A stretch of 32,228 nucleotides of DNA. It comes from Candidatus Scalindua rubra (GTDB lineage: Bacteria > Planctomycetota > Brocadiia > Brocadiales > Scalinduaceae). The first letter of the stretch is position 1, and every line of letters starts with the position of its first letter. The DNA is taken from contig MAYW01000038.1 in assembly GCA_001723765.1 (NCBI GenBank), forward strand, positions 1 to 32,228, given 5' to 3'. The notes under the pieces were generated by a model that had not been told where the DNA came from, ran no database searches, and worked only from the letters and a program-made list of their open reading frames with translations. This document shows positions 1 to 8,342 of this stretch, piece by piece. A program made the position numbers and the translations under genes.

Positions 1-76
1 AAAAAATAAAACAAAAGATAATAGTTTTTACCCTTTGCCTCCGGCTCAGTAGAGCCTCTGGCTCGGAGAGTGGTTC

Positions 77-174
77 CCCTGTTAGATAATGTAAAATAAC
101 CGTTATTTGTACGATAAGCACACATTAATCACGATAAACGTAGTTGACCGTTGGATAAGCCCTATCTAACAGGG
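77..174. repeat. Perfect 12-bp inverted repeat enclosing ~74 bp
   Basis: CCCTGTTAGATA at 77-88 is answered by TATCTAACAGGG at 163-174, a perfect 12-bp inverted repeat. The CCCTG...CAGGG ends resemble the hairpins at 242-292 and 23521-23556, suggesting one family of palindromic intergenic repeats. No coding content was found between the arms. Confidence 0.6.
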
Positions 175-241
175 TGAATTCGCGTCTTGGCGTGAGGCCA
201 AAGAAATAATCTCACGCAAAGCCGCAAAGATCGCCAAGTCT

Positions 242-292
242 GGATTAAGCCCTGTGGAGTAGAGCTACTATATTACTCCACAGGGCGAATCC
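242..292. repeat. Palindromic repeat, CCCTGTGGAGTA family
   Basis: CCCTGTGGAGTA at 250-261 pairs perfectly with TACTCCACAGGG at 274-285, and the flanks (GGATT and AATCC) extend the symmetry. A close relative occurs at 23521-23556, so this is a dispersed small palindromic element. It lacks a T-run and does not follow a gene end, so I do not call it a terminator. Confidence 0.7.
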
Positions 293-604
293 ATCTTTAT
301 TTTCACGGTTTTAATGTACGGCCATTTTCGGTGGATTCGTCTCTCCGAGGCGTAGGCTCTACGAGCCAGAGGCCTTCGTCCTTAATCCACAGAGGTTCGA
401 GTTCGTAAGTTTCAAGTTTCAATCCCTCAAAGACACGAATTTCACGAATTAACACGAAACAATTAGTGTTTAATTTGTGAATTCGTGTCATTTTTCAATC
501 TTTTCCTCAATCCCTTAATCCCTCAATTCTTTAATTCCTTTGTGCCTTCGTGTCTCTGTGTGATTACTTTTTTTACCTGTTATCCTTCTGTCGAATATTC
601 ACTT

Positions 605-2085
605 CTAGTGAACGCTTACTTCCTTTCGAACGTTATCATTTTGATTCGCTAATGCATTAAAAACTGTGGCAGCATGCCTTTCTATATCACAAATAATTCC
701 GTCTGCCTTTGTTGATAGAAAATTGTGCGCAAGGAGAACGGGGATTGCAATTACGAGACCTGTAGCAGTCGTAATCAGCGCCTCAGATATACCTCCCGCC
801 ATCAGTCCAGGGTTACCACTGCCAAAGATCGCAATCATATGGAATGTATTAATCATACCGGTGACCGTACCCAGGAGACCTAATAAGGGGGCGACTGCCG
901 CCAGTACGCCAATTGCAGGCAGGAAGTGTTCCAGCCGCGGTATTTCATGCATGATCGATTCCTGGACGCTGTCTTCCATAGCGCTGACACCTTGCTCTCT
1001 CCTTGATATGCAAGCGGCTAATGTTCTGGCAATTGGTCCTTCGTGTTGTCTGCAAATGTCCTCTGCCTCATCATGCCTTCCTTCTGCACACAGCGAAATG
1101 ATATCTCCCATCAAATGGTCGTGCATTGACCTCTCCTTTCTGAAGAAGAATAACCGTTCAATTATCAGAATCAGCGCTGCAAGGGTAACGATAGCTAATG
1201 GAATCATGACAGGTCCTCCCGATAATAAGAAACCGAATACGCCGGAACTACCGGATTTCTCCTGTGGCTGAATCTCCTGAGTCACATCTACAGGAAACAT
1301 AAAAATGCCTTCCATGCTGTTTTTTATTGCGTTAAATGCATGCGTGATCTTTTTTCGTTGGTTACGTGGAAGATCCTCCTTCCACCTGAAACCTTCCCGT
1401 CCTTCAAAACTCTTAATTAGCAGGCCAATCCTCTCACTATTACTAGATTGATAAGCAGTGGCAATATGACCTATACGCATAATATCTGATTTCTCAAGAG
1501 TGCCATATTCAGTCTTGACATGGTCGGCATACAATTCAATATCCTGTCCCTCCTTGATAACCCCAAGAATAGCTTTGAATAGTTCCTTTGTATCTTTTAC
1601 AGATATCTCCTCACTATCTGACGCAGAATTGTCAATTAATTTGTTTAATGTCTTAATTTGTTGTTGTCTGCTGCTGGAAGGAGGGAGTATCCTTACCAGC
1701 CCGTTCAATTCTCCCGCTGCCCCACTTAATAAAGTTTTGACCTGATTCAGGATTTCCTCTTTGCCTCTCGCATCATCTTTGAGGTTGTCGACGTTTTTTC
1801 CTAAATCAGAAAGAGATTCTTTTTGTCTTTTTGCAGAAATCTTTAAATCAATAACGTCATCAGAGAGTTTATCCCGTTCTGAATGGAGTTATAAACAAGC
1901 CCCTTTAGTCTTTCTTCCTCTTTTGCGATTCTGATTCTCTCCTGCTCGAGTTCTTCTTTCGCCTGGGTAATAGCCTTTGTCAATTGTCCCAATGTTGAAT
2001 TTCCCTCATCTGCCTGGAGTTTAAATGGGAAAGTCATGCTAAAGACCAATGCAAAAATCATGATAATATTTTTAGGAATTTTCAT
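605..2085 (-). pseudogene. ExbB-like MotA/TolQ/ExbB proton channel with long N-terminal domain, frameshifted
   Basis: ExbB-type proteins form the proton channel that powers TonB at the inner membrane. The C-terminal ~200 residues carry the three-helix MotA/TolQ/ExbB domain: a first helix after GGPVMIPLAIV, then LGLLGTVTGMI and the GISEALITTATGLVIAIP signature. The N-terminus has a signal peptide (MKIPKNIIMIFALVF) and a coiled coil, the layout of ExbB group 2 (TonB2-type) proteins that pair with DUF3450. The frame is broken near 1888-1892: the upstream part runs from 2085 to a TAA near 1843. The other frame is open without a stop from about 1890 to 605 and resumes with DKLSDDVIDLKI, so one lost base explains it. 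The DUF3450 gene lies 381 bp upstream. No ExbD or TonB gene follows inside the window. Whether the shift is biological or an assembly error is undecided. Confidence 0.8.
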
Positions 2086-2466
2086 TTTAATATTTGATTA
2101 AATTGCTAATCCTCACACAAAGGGTAAATATCTCTCCGAATCGGAGACAACTCTGATTTCGTTCTCTTGGCGTTCTTAGCGTCCCCGCCTGCCGGACGGG
2201 TAGGTTGGCGAGAGGAAAAAAGAAGTTCTCACACAGAGACCCCCAGTACAGTCGTTCCTCCCTACGGGGCAGGCACAGAGATCACTAAGAAAACGAAATT
2301 TAAAAAAATAAAACAGAAAATAATAGTTTTTTCCTTTGCCTGCCTGTGCATGCCCGCACGCAGACAGGTGTTCTTCGTGTAAGGAATAAAGTCCAGCTAC
2401 AACTTTCCCAATCTCATTTTCCGTCATTATCCTTTGTGCCTCTGTGTCTCTGTGTGATTATTGTTT
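2086..2466. repeat. Repeat-filled gap between DUF3450 and exbB-like genes
   Basis: No gene is visible. A GC-rich block at about 2180-2227 recurs almost exactly at 23459-23506. An A-rich block at 2304-2344 recurs at the start of the window. Around 2345-2370 a palindrome with arms related to CCTGTGC and GCAGACAGG resembles one near 12150-12175. The small reading frames on both strands consist of this repeat DNA. Confidence 0.6.
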
Positions 2467-3351
2467 TTATTCAAATCCTTGGTTAATCCTTACCTGTGAA
2501 AAGCTGATAGGGAAATTTATAATCTCCGGAGGATGCTGCCTCATGAGGATCTTGATTGACTTCTCAATGGTATGACTGGATACGGAAGAAGAATCCTTGA
2601 CCCATCCGGTAGTGGCGCCTTTAGGACTATCATCCTTTTGTTCCAGCCAGATGCCCCAATCTGCACCGTCTTCAGTCATAAAAGCAAGGATAACCCTCCC
2701 CACTCGCACAAATTCCGCATGCGGCTCTCTACCGTCTGCAAGGCGTATATTGTCCCGGTATATCTCACTTGTAACAGCCAGGCGCAGTTCTTCCTTGCAG
2801 AAACTCCATAGCTGATTACACGCCTCTGCTATATCCATTGGCTTTTGTGCGCCAATGCCGTTTGATATTGTATCAAGCTTTGCCGTTCTCTCTTCGAGTC
2901 GAAACGGGATTCCATTGTTAACTTGTTCTCGTAAAAGTCTCACATGAGAAATAACATAGTTTGACAGTTCGTCTTCCTTATTCTGATAACTCAAAATGGA
3001 TGATTTAAATTTACTCTCCTCGTTATTAAGAGTATCCATTTCGTTTTCAATATCCTCTACTTCACTTACCAGGTCTTCATGTGTTTCCCTTAGTGATTGA
3101 ATCTGTATTCTCAGATCCTGAACTTCCTGGTCCTTTTCCTGCTTTCTGCTATAGTAGGCCTGTCGTTCTTTGCGAAGTGTTATAACCGTATTCTGTAACT
3201 CATTCATTAACTCTCGGAGTCTGGCGTTATTATCAATTTGTTCTTTTCTTGACCCTTCATTCGAAGATTGTGCAAGGGTACAAGACTGATCATTTAACAT
3301 AACAGCAGAAAAAATTATCAGCGCCAGAATCAATACAAGAGAAGATTTCAT
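2467..3351 (-). CDS. DUF3450 family protein, TonB energiser accessory
   Basis: This 294-residue exported protein has an N-terminal signal peptide (MKSSLVLILALIIFSAVML), a coiled coil over about residues 40-135, and a globular C-terminal half containing the family-typical WGIWLEQK stretch. DUF3450 proteins are encoded beside group-2 ExbB genes (the TtpC-ExbB2-ExbD2-TonB2 arrangement of vibrios) and are thought to help energise TonB-dependent uptake. The ExbB-like gene is next downstream on the same strand. The ATG at 3351 is preceded by AGGTGA at a good distance. A family-A coiled-coil gene starts 69 bp away in the opposite direction. The family assignment is from recognition and the role is inferred from context. 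Confidence 0.8.
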   Translation of the reverse strand: MKSSLVLILALIIFSAVMLNDQSCTLAQSSNEGSRKEQIDNNARLRELMNELQNTVITLRKERQAYYSRKQEKDQEVQDLRIQIQSLRETHEDLVSEVEDIENEMDTLNNEESKFKSSILSYQNKEDELSNYVISHVRLLREQVNNGIPFRLEERTAKLDTISNGIGAQKPMDIAEACNQLWSFCKEELRLAVTSEIYRDNIRLADGREPHAEFVRVGRVILAFMTEDGADWGIWLEQKDDSPKGATTGWVKDSSSVSSHTIEKSIKILMRQHPPEIINFPISFSQVRINQGFE

Positions 3352-3385
3352 AAAATCACCTTTCCATTCCCGAATCTTTTTGCTG

Positions 3386-3414
3386 TTGACTTCCCACAGC
3401 GCCTTTGATAAATT
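3386..3414 (+). promoter_or_regulatory. Promoter of coiled-coil gene A1, predicting a leaderless mRNA
   Basis: TTGACT (3386-3391), a 17-nt spacer, and TAAATT (3409-3414) preceded by TGA, an extended -10. The -10 ends 6 nt before the ATG at 3421, so transcription should start at or next to the A of the start codon. No Shine-Dalgarno sequence fits in the interval. The same design occurs at 13308 and 20514. Confidence 0.7.
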
Positions 3415-3420
3415 AAAGCC

Positions 3421-3951
3421 ATGAAAAGGATTGTTATAATATTGAGCTTAGCTATTACATTATCAATGCCTTCTCTCACCATTGCCTTTGAGACTGCTCC
3501 AAGGATTACGGACAGGGAGATTGTGGAAAGGCTTACGAGGCTTGAAGAAAGACTTACAAAGCTTGAAGAAGGCCAAAAAGCAATATTAAGAGAGATTGAC
3601 AAGCGGTTTGAAGGAATAGACAAACGTTTTGAAGATATGAATATGCGATTCGATGCTATGAGCAAAGCAATTGATAATCGATTTGAGGATATTAACAAAC
3701 AGTTTGACAGGTTAGTCAATATATTCTTTGTCATACTGGGAGCGTTCGTTGCCATGTTCGGCGGAACCATATGGTTCGCCCTCTGGGACAGGCGGACGAT
3801 GATCAGACCCTTTGAGGACAAGGTCAGAAATATAGAAGGGGAGATTGCTGAGAACCGCGGTAAACTCCACTCCCTTATTGATGCCTTCCGTACCCTTAGC
3901 AAGACAGATGATAAGGTTGCTGAGGTTCTTAAGAAATTTAACCTGCTATAA
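3421..3951 (+). CDS. Coiled-coil membrane protein, family A copy 1
   Basis: A 176-residue protein with a signal peptide (MKRIVIILSLAITLSMPSL), the conserved start of the mature part (ITDREIVERLTRLEERL), a short series of 7-residue DKRFEGI-type units forming a coiled coil, one membrane segment (LVNIFFVILGAFVAMFGG), a conserved FALWDRRTMIRPFEDKV stretch, and a second short coil ending VAEVLKKFNLL. Two close paralogues lie at 13343 and 20549. They differ mainly in the number of 7-residue units. Function is unknown. The layout suggests an envelope-anchored oligomeric stalk. It is transcribed away from the DUF3450 gene, and about 25 bp after the stop are shared with copy 3. Confidence 0.85.
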   Translation: MKRIVIILSLAITLSMPSLTIAFETAPRITDREIVERLTRLEERLTKLEEGQKAILREIDKRFEGIDKRFEDMNMRFDAMSKAIDNRFEDINKQFDRLVNIFFVILGAFVAMFGGTIWFALWDRRTMIRPFEDKVRNIEGEIAENRGKLHSLIDAFRTLSKTDDKVAEVLKKFNLL

Positions 3952-3959
3952 ATAATATA

Positions 3960-4178
3960 TCTGTCCATTCCTTTCATTATAAAAAGATTAAGCTAGTTAT
4001 ATTCCCGTCAGAAGAAGATATTCCAAGCCTTGTAATATCCCAAAAAAAGATCCTTTCTCGGCTATGTGGCATAGGGAGAAGTAAGCTTGGTGATCTTAGT
4101 CGGAATCATGATAAATACCAGTTTTATTGTAATGGGACATTTTTAATAGGATTTTTAATAGGGACAGTGACTATTTAA
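3960..4178 (+). pseudogene. Possible gene remnant, open frame without a start codon
   Basis: A frame open for about 70 codons encodes coding-like sequence (for example KLVIFPSEEDIPSLVISQ and RLCGIGRSKLGDLSRNHD). It has no start codon or ribosome binding site, and its last codons lie in a palindromic repeat. I do not recognise the family. It may be a fragment left by rearrangement, or chance. Confidence 0.25.
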
Positions 4179-4208
4179 TCTAAGCCAATTAACAGTCGCT
4201 GTCCCTAT
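4160..4208. repeat. REP-like palindrome, copy 1
   Basis: Arms GGGACAGTGACT and AGTCGCTGTCCC enclose the spacer atttaatctaagccaatta. A second copy with the same spacer lies at 21977-22024, with arm differences that mostly keep the pairing. Its edge supplies the stop codon of the neighbouring PepSY gene. The size and form suit a REP element moved by a RAYT-type transposase, but no such gene is in the window. Confidence 0.6.
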
Positions 4209-4922
4209 TTATTTACTTTAGATTCCTGTAAATCCTGTCTGATAAATTGTCTGCAAAATAGAAATATTCCTGAGACAGACAAAGACACAAAACTGAACCC
4301 CAGTATGCATAGCAAAGTTCTCTTTAAATTAAGAAAGTTAAAGTCATGTAAGTTAACAACAAAATGTGCAAACCTGCGTAGGTCATACACTTCTTCAACA
4401 ATATCTCCACTATGTTTATTAAATGAATATTTGAGTGTTGCCATTGCCATCAAAGTTGACCCTGTATACCTGATGAGGATCACGCCCCTTGAATGGGACA
4501 TAATCCCTTAAATCAGTAATGTTCTTTACCGGAAAAGACCCACTCACATATTGGGTTGCTATTTCTATAGCAAAATCTTCACTAATAGGTGTTAACAGCT
4601 CACCTGTCATTGCATCTACCATAAGCACATTATTATCTACATAAGCTTTGCAAAGCAGTCTTCCACAAAGGTTAAAAAACTCAAGTTTTTTAACCTTTGT
4701 ATTCCCACCTCTTTGTGCAATTATGTTCTCAAGCTCTGAAATACCGATTCCGGGCGCTTGAATGTATTTGGAGTCTTCAGTTATCGGATGTTTATGTTGT
4801 TTATAACCTGGTTTCCAGTACCAAACGTAGTTAGCCCTGAGAAAACCCGTAACCGCAGATATAAGTAAAAAAACTGCAACTGAAATACCCAGGTATTTGT
4901 GAATTTGACGAATAACAAACAT
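4205..4922 (-). pseudogene. PepSY-associated membrane protein, frameshifted
   Basis: The N-terminal part (from ATG 4922) begins VIRQIHKYLGISVAVFLLIS, the first membrane helix of PepSY-TM proteins, followed by a PepSY-like periplasmic domain containing VDAMTGEL. The C-terminal part continues in another frame with KYSFNKHSGDIVEEVYDLR, then FLNLKRTLLCILGFSFVS, the closing membrane helix. The break is near 4437, where one extra base separates the frames. Joined, the product is about 235 residues. PepSY-TM proteins are often linked to iron or siderophore uptake as membrane reductases or transporters. This fits its place at the end of the TonB receptor operon. The final stop lies in a palindromic repeat, so the native C-terminus may be lost. 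Confidence 0.7.
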
Positions 4923-4951
4923 TCTAATTAACGAAGTCTCTCTCTGGAATT

Positions 4952-5758
4952 TTAGTCATGTATTCTCACATTAATCGTCAGGGTTGCCCTGTGCCGAACC
5001 CCCTCATACTCCTTGCCGTTGAACTTACCTGAGACCTTTTCAAGATAGACACAGTCAATGACGTACGTGCCGGGCCAGAGTGGAGTAAAACGTGTGATTC
5101 CCTTGGAATTTGTACGCTACCCCTTTATCCAACCAATCGGTGAATAAGCAAATGGCTTAGCCTTCTCCAACGGCTGTCCCCTAAAGAGTACCTGAAGAAC
5201 CACTTCATTACCTACCTTAGGAGAAATCGTCCCATTTAAAGGATCTAGATGGCTCGTGATAGGAATAATGTCCAGATCAAGCATTTCCGTGATTTCAGTC
5301 TCTCTCTCAGATATACGCCCTTGCTCGAATGCAAGGAACTGCGTGCGTGCATAGAACATGGGCTTATACATGATGCCAATGGTGGGATACTTGGTTCCAT
5401 CCTTAACCTCGGTCTTTAGATCGCTGGCGATCATATTGTAACGCCCGGGCTTTTCCGGCTTCACTAACGCCTGAAAGAAATTGGTTTTCTTTTCAAGCTC
5501 CACTACATGTTTTTTCCCATCTGAATTAATGATCCATGCCTTTAAACCTTCCCGGTCATCGAGTCTTCCACCTGCCTCCTCCCGCAGAAACTGATGAAAT
5601 TCACCGAAATAGAACCTCACCGTTTCTTCCTTCCTGGTCTGTACCGATGGCGAGCCTTCTATCCAGACGAAGTGAGCAAAGGCCGAGGAGCCAGATATGC
5701 CCGTAATGATAAGGCTTACAAAAAATATTTTTATCCGAAAAACTAGTTGTGTTTTCAT
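4952..5758 (-). pseudogene. DUF4198 exported protein interrupted by an in-frame TAG
   Basis: The start at 5758 gives a signal peptide (MKTQLVFRIKIFFVSLI) ending at AFAHFVWIEG, the usual first motif of mature DUF4198 proteins. An upstream ATG at 5797 lacks a ribosome site and would bury the signal peptide. The frame meets TAG at 5117-5119 after SPIGWIKG. It then continues open with RTNSKGITRFTPLWPGTYVI and ends at TAA 4952-4954. That tail is the normal C-terminal beta-sandwich of the family, so the stop truncates a conserved domain. DUF4198 proteins are periplasmic and cluster with metal transport genes. It follows the SBP gene in one operon. Nonsense mutation, sequencing error or readthrough are all possible. 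Confidence 0.75.
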
Positions 5759-5804
5759 CTTTTTTATCTCACTCTTTAAGTCAAGACCGCAGATCATACA
5801 TGGT

Positions 5805-7349
5805 TTATTTGTTTACAATTTCCACATCCTTCACCGTGTATGATGTGTCAAAAACCGATTCAAATTCAAATCCTTTAATGTTGGGCTGACATGCGGCACT
5901 TAATACATCATGAGAGATAAAGGCGATCGGTGTGTCATTCATAATAATTTGTTGGACATCATAATAGACGGAGTAACGTTCTTTGCTATCCAGGGTTGTC
6001 CTTGCGGCTTCGAGGAGAAGATCTACCTCTGCGCTCCCGTAACCTGATCTGTTATTTCTGCCCATAGAAGAAAAATCAGATACCAGGTATTCATAAGGGT
6101 CGGGCATCGATCCTACAGCACGTCCACTAAGAACCATTTCGTGTTCATTTTTTCTGATTATAGAATTCAGTTGTTCCATTTCGAGGATTTGGACGTTTAC
6201 ACTGATCCCAACCTCCTTCAATTGTTCTTTTAAAACCATTGCCATAAGCGGTAGCTCGGCCCTATAACTGTAAACTAATAAAGACACCTTAAATCTTTCC
6301 CCATCCTTTTCTAGAATTCCATCATTGTCTATATCTTTCCATCCTACGTTAGTTAGGAGTGATTTCGCCTTTTTCGGGCTGTAAAGGTATCTTTTTAAGC
6401 CTTGGGAAATTCCTGGAAATGTTAAAGGAAAGGGTCCAGAAGCCGCTGTACCTAAATCCTCTAAGACATTTGTAACAATATAGTCTCTATCAATAGCGTG
6501 ATTAATAGCCCGCCTTACACTTAAATCATCAAAAGGATATTTTTTCGTGTTGAAAAGTAATTGATGGGTATAAGGAAATTGATTCAGAATCACGTTTATT
6601 TTACCATCATCCCGCAATCTTATTATGTCTTTCGGATGAATCTCCGTTATCACATCAACATCTCCGTTTTCCAGCATCTGAATACGTTCCTTGTGATCTT
6701 TAACTCCTTTAACAATGACCTTTTCAAGTTTCGGCACACCATCCCAGTAGTTTTTATTCCTCTCCAATAGCATATATTTTCTCTCAATTCCCTCTTTGAA
6801 CATGAAAGGACCCGTCCCAACGGGTCTAGCAAAATGGCCCCCTTCGTCTAACGAGGAGGGAGCCATCATATCGATTCTTGATAAATAATATGGAAGTAAG
6901 ACCGTCGCGTATTTCGACCGAATTATGAATGTATAATCATCCTCTATGATTATGGAGTCGAATGGAGGATTTACCCATCCCTTGTTTTTACTATCTAACA
7001 GCCTCTCAATCGAAAACTTAACTGTGTGGCTATTAAACACAGAACCATCATGGCAAAGTACTCCTTTTCTGAGATGAAATTTCCACTCATTATCATTCAT
7101 CTTTTCCCATTCAATCGCTAGTTTAGGAATCAAGTTCCCATTGTCATCAACGCCCAGCAATGATTCTACTGTTCCGAATGCCCCCACATGAAAACCTTTC
7201 AGTGGGTTAAAAGGTCTGAGATAAGAAACCGCAACATTCAGTGCTCTTTCATGCTCGGCGTTTAAGTTAGTCTCTTTTGAACATCCTATTAAAAAAATCA
7301 ATATAACTACAAAACTCACGATTAACGAAAACTCTTTTCTTTTAACCAT
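5805..7349 (-). CDS. SBP_bac_5 (DppA/NikA-type) ABC transporter substrate-binding lipoprotein
   Basis: A 514-residue extracytoplasmic binding protein. The signal peptide ends in a lipobox (FLIGCSK), so the mature protein should be lipid-anchored at Cys23. The body has the family-5 layout, with RKGVLCHDGSVFNSHTVKFS near the start and PFPLTFPGISQGLKRYLYSP in the middle. Members bind peptides, nickel complexes, haem or metallophores, and the ligand cannot be read from the sequence. Neighbouring TonB receptor and DUF4198 genes favour a metal complex. No permease or ATPase gene lies nearby, so the transport partners are elsewhere or the protein works alone. AAGGAC precedes the ATG at a suitable distance. 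Confidence 0.85.
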   Translation of the reverse strand: MVKRKEFSLIVSFVVILIFLIGCSKETNLNAEHERALNVAVSYLRPFNPLKGFHVGAFGTVESLLGVDDNGNLIPKLAIEWEKMNDNEWKFHLRKGVLCHDGSVFNSHTVKFSIERLLDSKNKGWVNPPFDSIIIEDDYTFIIRSKYATVLLPYYLSRIDMMAPSSLDEGGHFARPVGTGPFMFKEGIERKYMLLERNKNYWDGVPKLEKVIVKGVKDHKERIQMLENGDVDVITEIHPKDIIRLRDDGKINVILNQFPYTHQLLFNTKKYPFDDLSVRRAINHAIDRDYIVTNVLEDLGTAASGPFPLTFPGISQGLKRYLYSPKKAKSLLTNVGWKDIDNDGILEKDGERFKVSLLVYSYRAELPLMAMVLKEQLKEVGISVNVQILEMEQLNSIIRKNEHEMVLSGRAVGSMPDPYEYLVSDFSSMGRNNRSGYGSAEVDLLLEAARTTLDSKERYSVYYDVQQIIMNDTPIAFISHDVLSAACQPNIKGFEFESVFDTSYTVKDVEIVNK

Positions 7350-7446
7350 ATTTTTTTGTCCTTTTCAAACTCGCCCAATGCAGCTTCCTTTTCAGACCCG
7401 TTTTTTCAGCGATTTCACCTGTTTCATGGCCGATGTAAATTTTCAT
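7342..7446 (-). pseudogene. Remnant of a DUF2582-like winged-helix gene overlapping the SBP start
   Basis: An ATG at 7446 opens a 34-codon frame starting MKIYIGHETGEIAEK. After that point the neighbouring frame reads KNGSEKEAALGEFEKDKKIW, which together resembles the N-terminal half of a DUF2582 winged-helix protein (an intact relative is at 23044). The fragment runs into the start codon of the SBP gene. Read as a decayed, frameshifted piece. A short coupling peptide is the alternative. Confidence 0.3.
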
Positions 7447-7533
7447 GTTCCTGGGGTTAGAAATCTTGTTTACATAGACCAGATTTTTTTACCTTGTTTA
7501 TCCTGTTATCCTGTCTTAAATTCTTTCAATTTG

Positions 7534-8298
7534 TTACCGTACCTCGAACGTTAAGGAGCTGATATATCGGAGTGTTTCACTTTCTGGGTCTGTCTCCTTT
7601 TGGGTATCAGGTATTTCATGTTTCAATTCAATCTTCCAGTCCCCATCTTTAATAAGGCGAATTTTAGCAATCCCTTCCTTATCAGCGTGGACTACGTATG
7701 CAGAGGCACGGTCAGTTGAAAACCCGGCGTATGTCGCCAAAACTTCAGCGTAAGGAAGAGGTTCGCCATTAAAAAGAACCTTAACGGGAACATATTCTCC
7801 CATTCTTAACAAACCTGGATTTTTCAACGGGACAATCTCCAATTCCTGACCTACCGGTTTTGAAACATCTCCTGTGCTTTGGTCTACGTTAATAATTGCC
7901 TTGGCAAAAGCTATCCTGGTTACCTTGCCTCTTGTATAAGCCTTTTTGTTGGCTATGACGAGGTGAGACCCTTCTTTTGTGTATTCCATTTTGGTTTCCA
8001 AAAACCCTTCCTGAGCCATAGGTGTAAGGTCCTTTTTTCCCCCTTCCGGAGTTACAAAATAATAATCTTTCATGTCAGATGTTTTTAGAAAGTCTTGTAC
8101 TGGAAAATCATGTCCCCATCCCAGGAAAATGTTAGTGCTTTTTGACCTTTCGCTTAAAGCCGGTGTGAAGTCTGTGGCATTTACCCATAACGTATGAGCC
8201 TGAACTTCAGTAAGCATACTCAAAAGTGCGGCTAACATCCCGTAAAACATGAATACTCGTAATCCTTTTAGCACATTAACTTTTTTAATACTCAACAT
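7534..8298 (-). CDS. DUF4198 family exported protein, probable metal-uptake accessory
   Basis: The chosen ATG at 8298 is preceded by a strong ribosome site (GGAGG with AAGGA), while an ATG at 8322 is not. The product, about 254 residues, has a signal peptide ending at EVQAHTLWVNATDF and the family motif GWGHDFPVQDFL, then beta-rich domains. DUF4198 proteins are periplasmic and are found beside nickel, cobalt and iron transport systems. It starts 45 bp after the TonB receptor and shares its operon. It resembles the second DUF4198 gene (4952-5758) only distantly, so the two probably have different roles. Complete, with no anomaly seen. Confidence 0.8.
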   Translation of the reverse strand: MLSIKKVNVLKGLRVFMFYGMLAALLSMLTEVQAHTLWVNATDFTPALSERSKSTNIFLGWGHDFPVQDFLKTSDMKDYYFVTPEGGKKDLTPMAQEGFLETKMEYTKEGSHLVIANKKAYTRGKVTRIAFAKAIINVDQSTGDVSKPVGQELEIVPLKNPGLLRMGEYVPVKVLFNGEPLPYAEVLATYAGFSTDRASAYVVHADKEGIAKIRLIKDGDWKIELKHEIPDTQKETDPESETLRYISSLTFEVR

Positions 8299-8342
8299 TT
8301 CCTTTTTTCCTCCTTCTTCCAAAAAAATTTATAATTTAATTC

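Larger units (their letters stand above)
1..604. repeat. Repeat-rich intergenic region without a convincing gene
   Basis: I see no supportable gene here. The first ~41 bases (A-rich, ending in a tttgcct motif) recur almost unchanged at about 2304-2344. The stretch around 541-580 (phrases of the type gtgtctctgtgtgatta) recurs at about 2430-2465, so the same repeat cassette lies on both sides of the ExbB gene. Several palindromic segments, annotated separately, fall inside. A 62-codon minus-strand frame at 303-491 is built from these repeats and is not a gene. Confidence 0.6.

Noticed and set aside
303..491. 62-codon minus-strand reading frame
   Set aside because: Composed of repetitive cacgaat/cacgaaa-type intergenic DNA, without a ribosome binding site or any recognisable domain.
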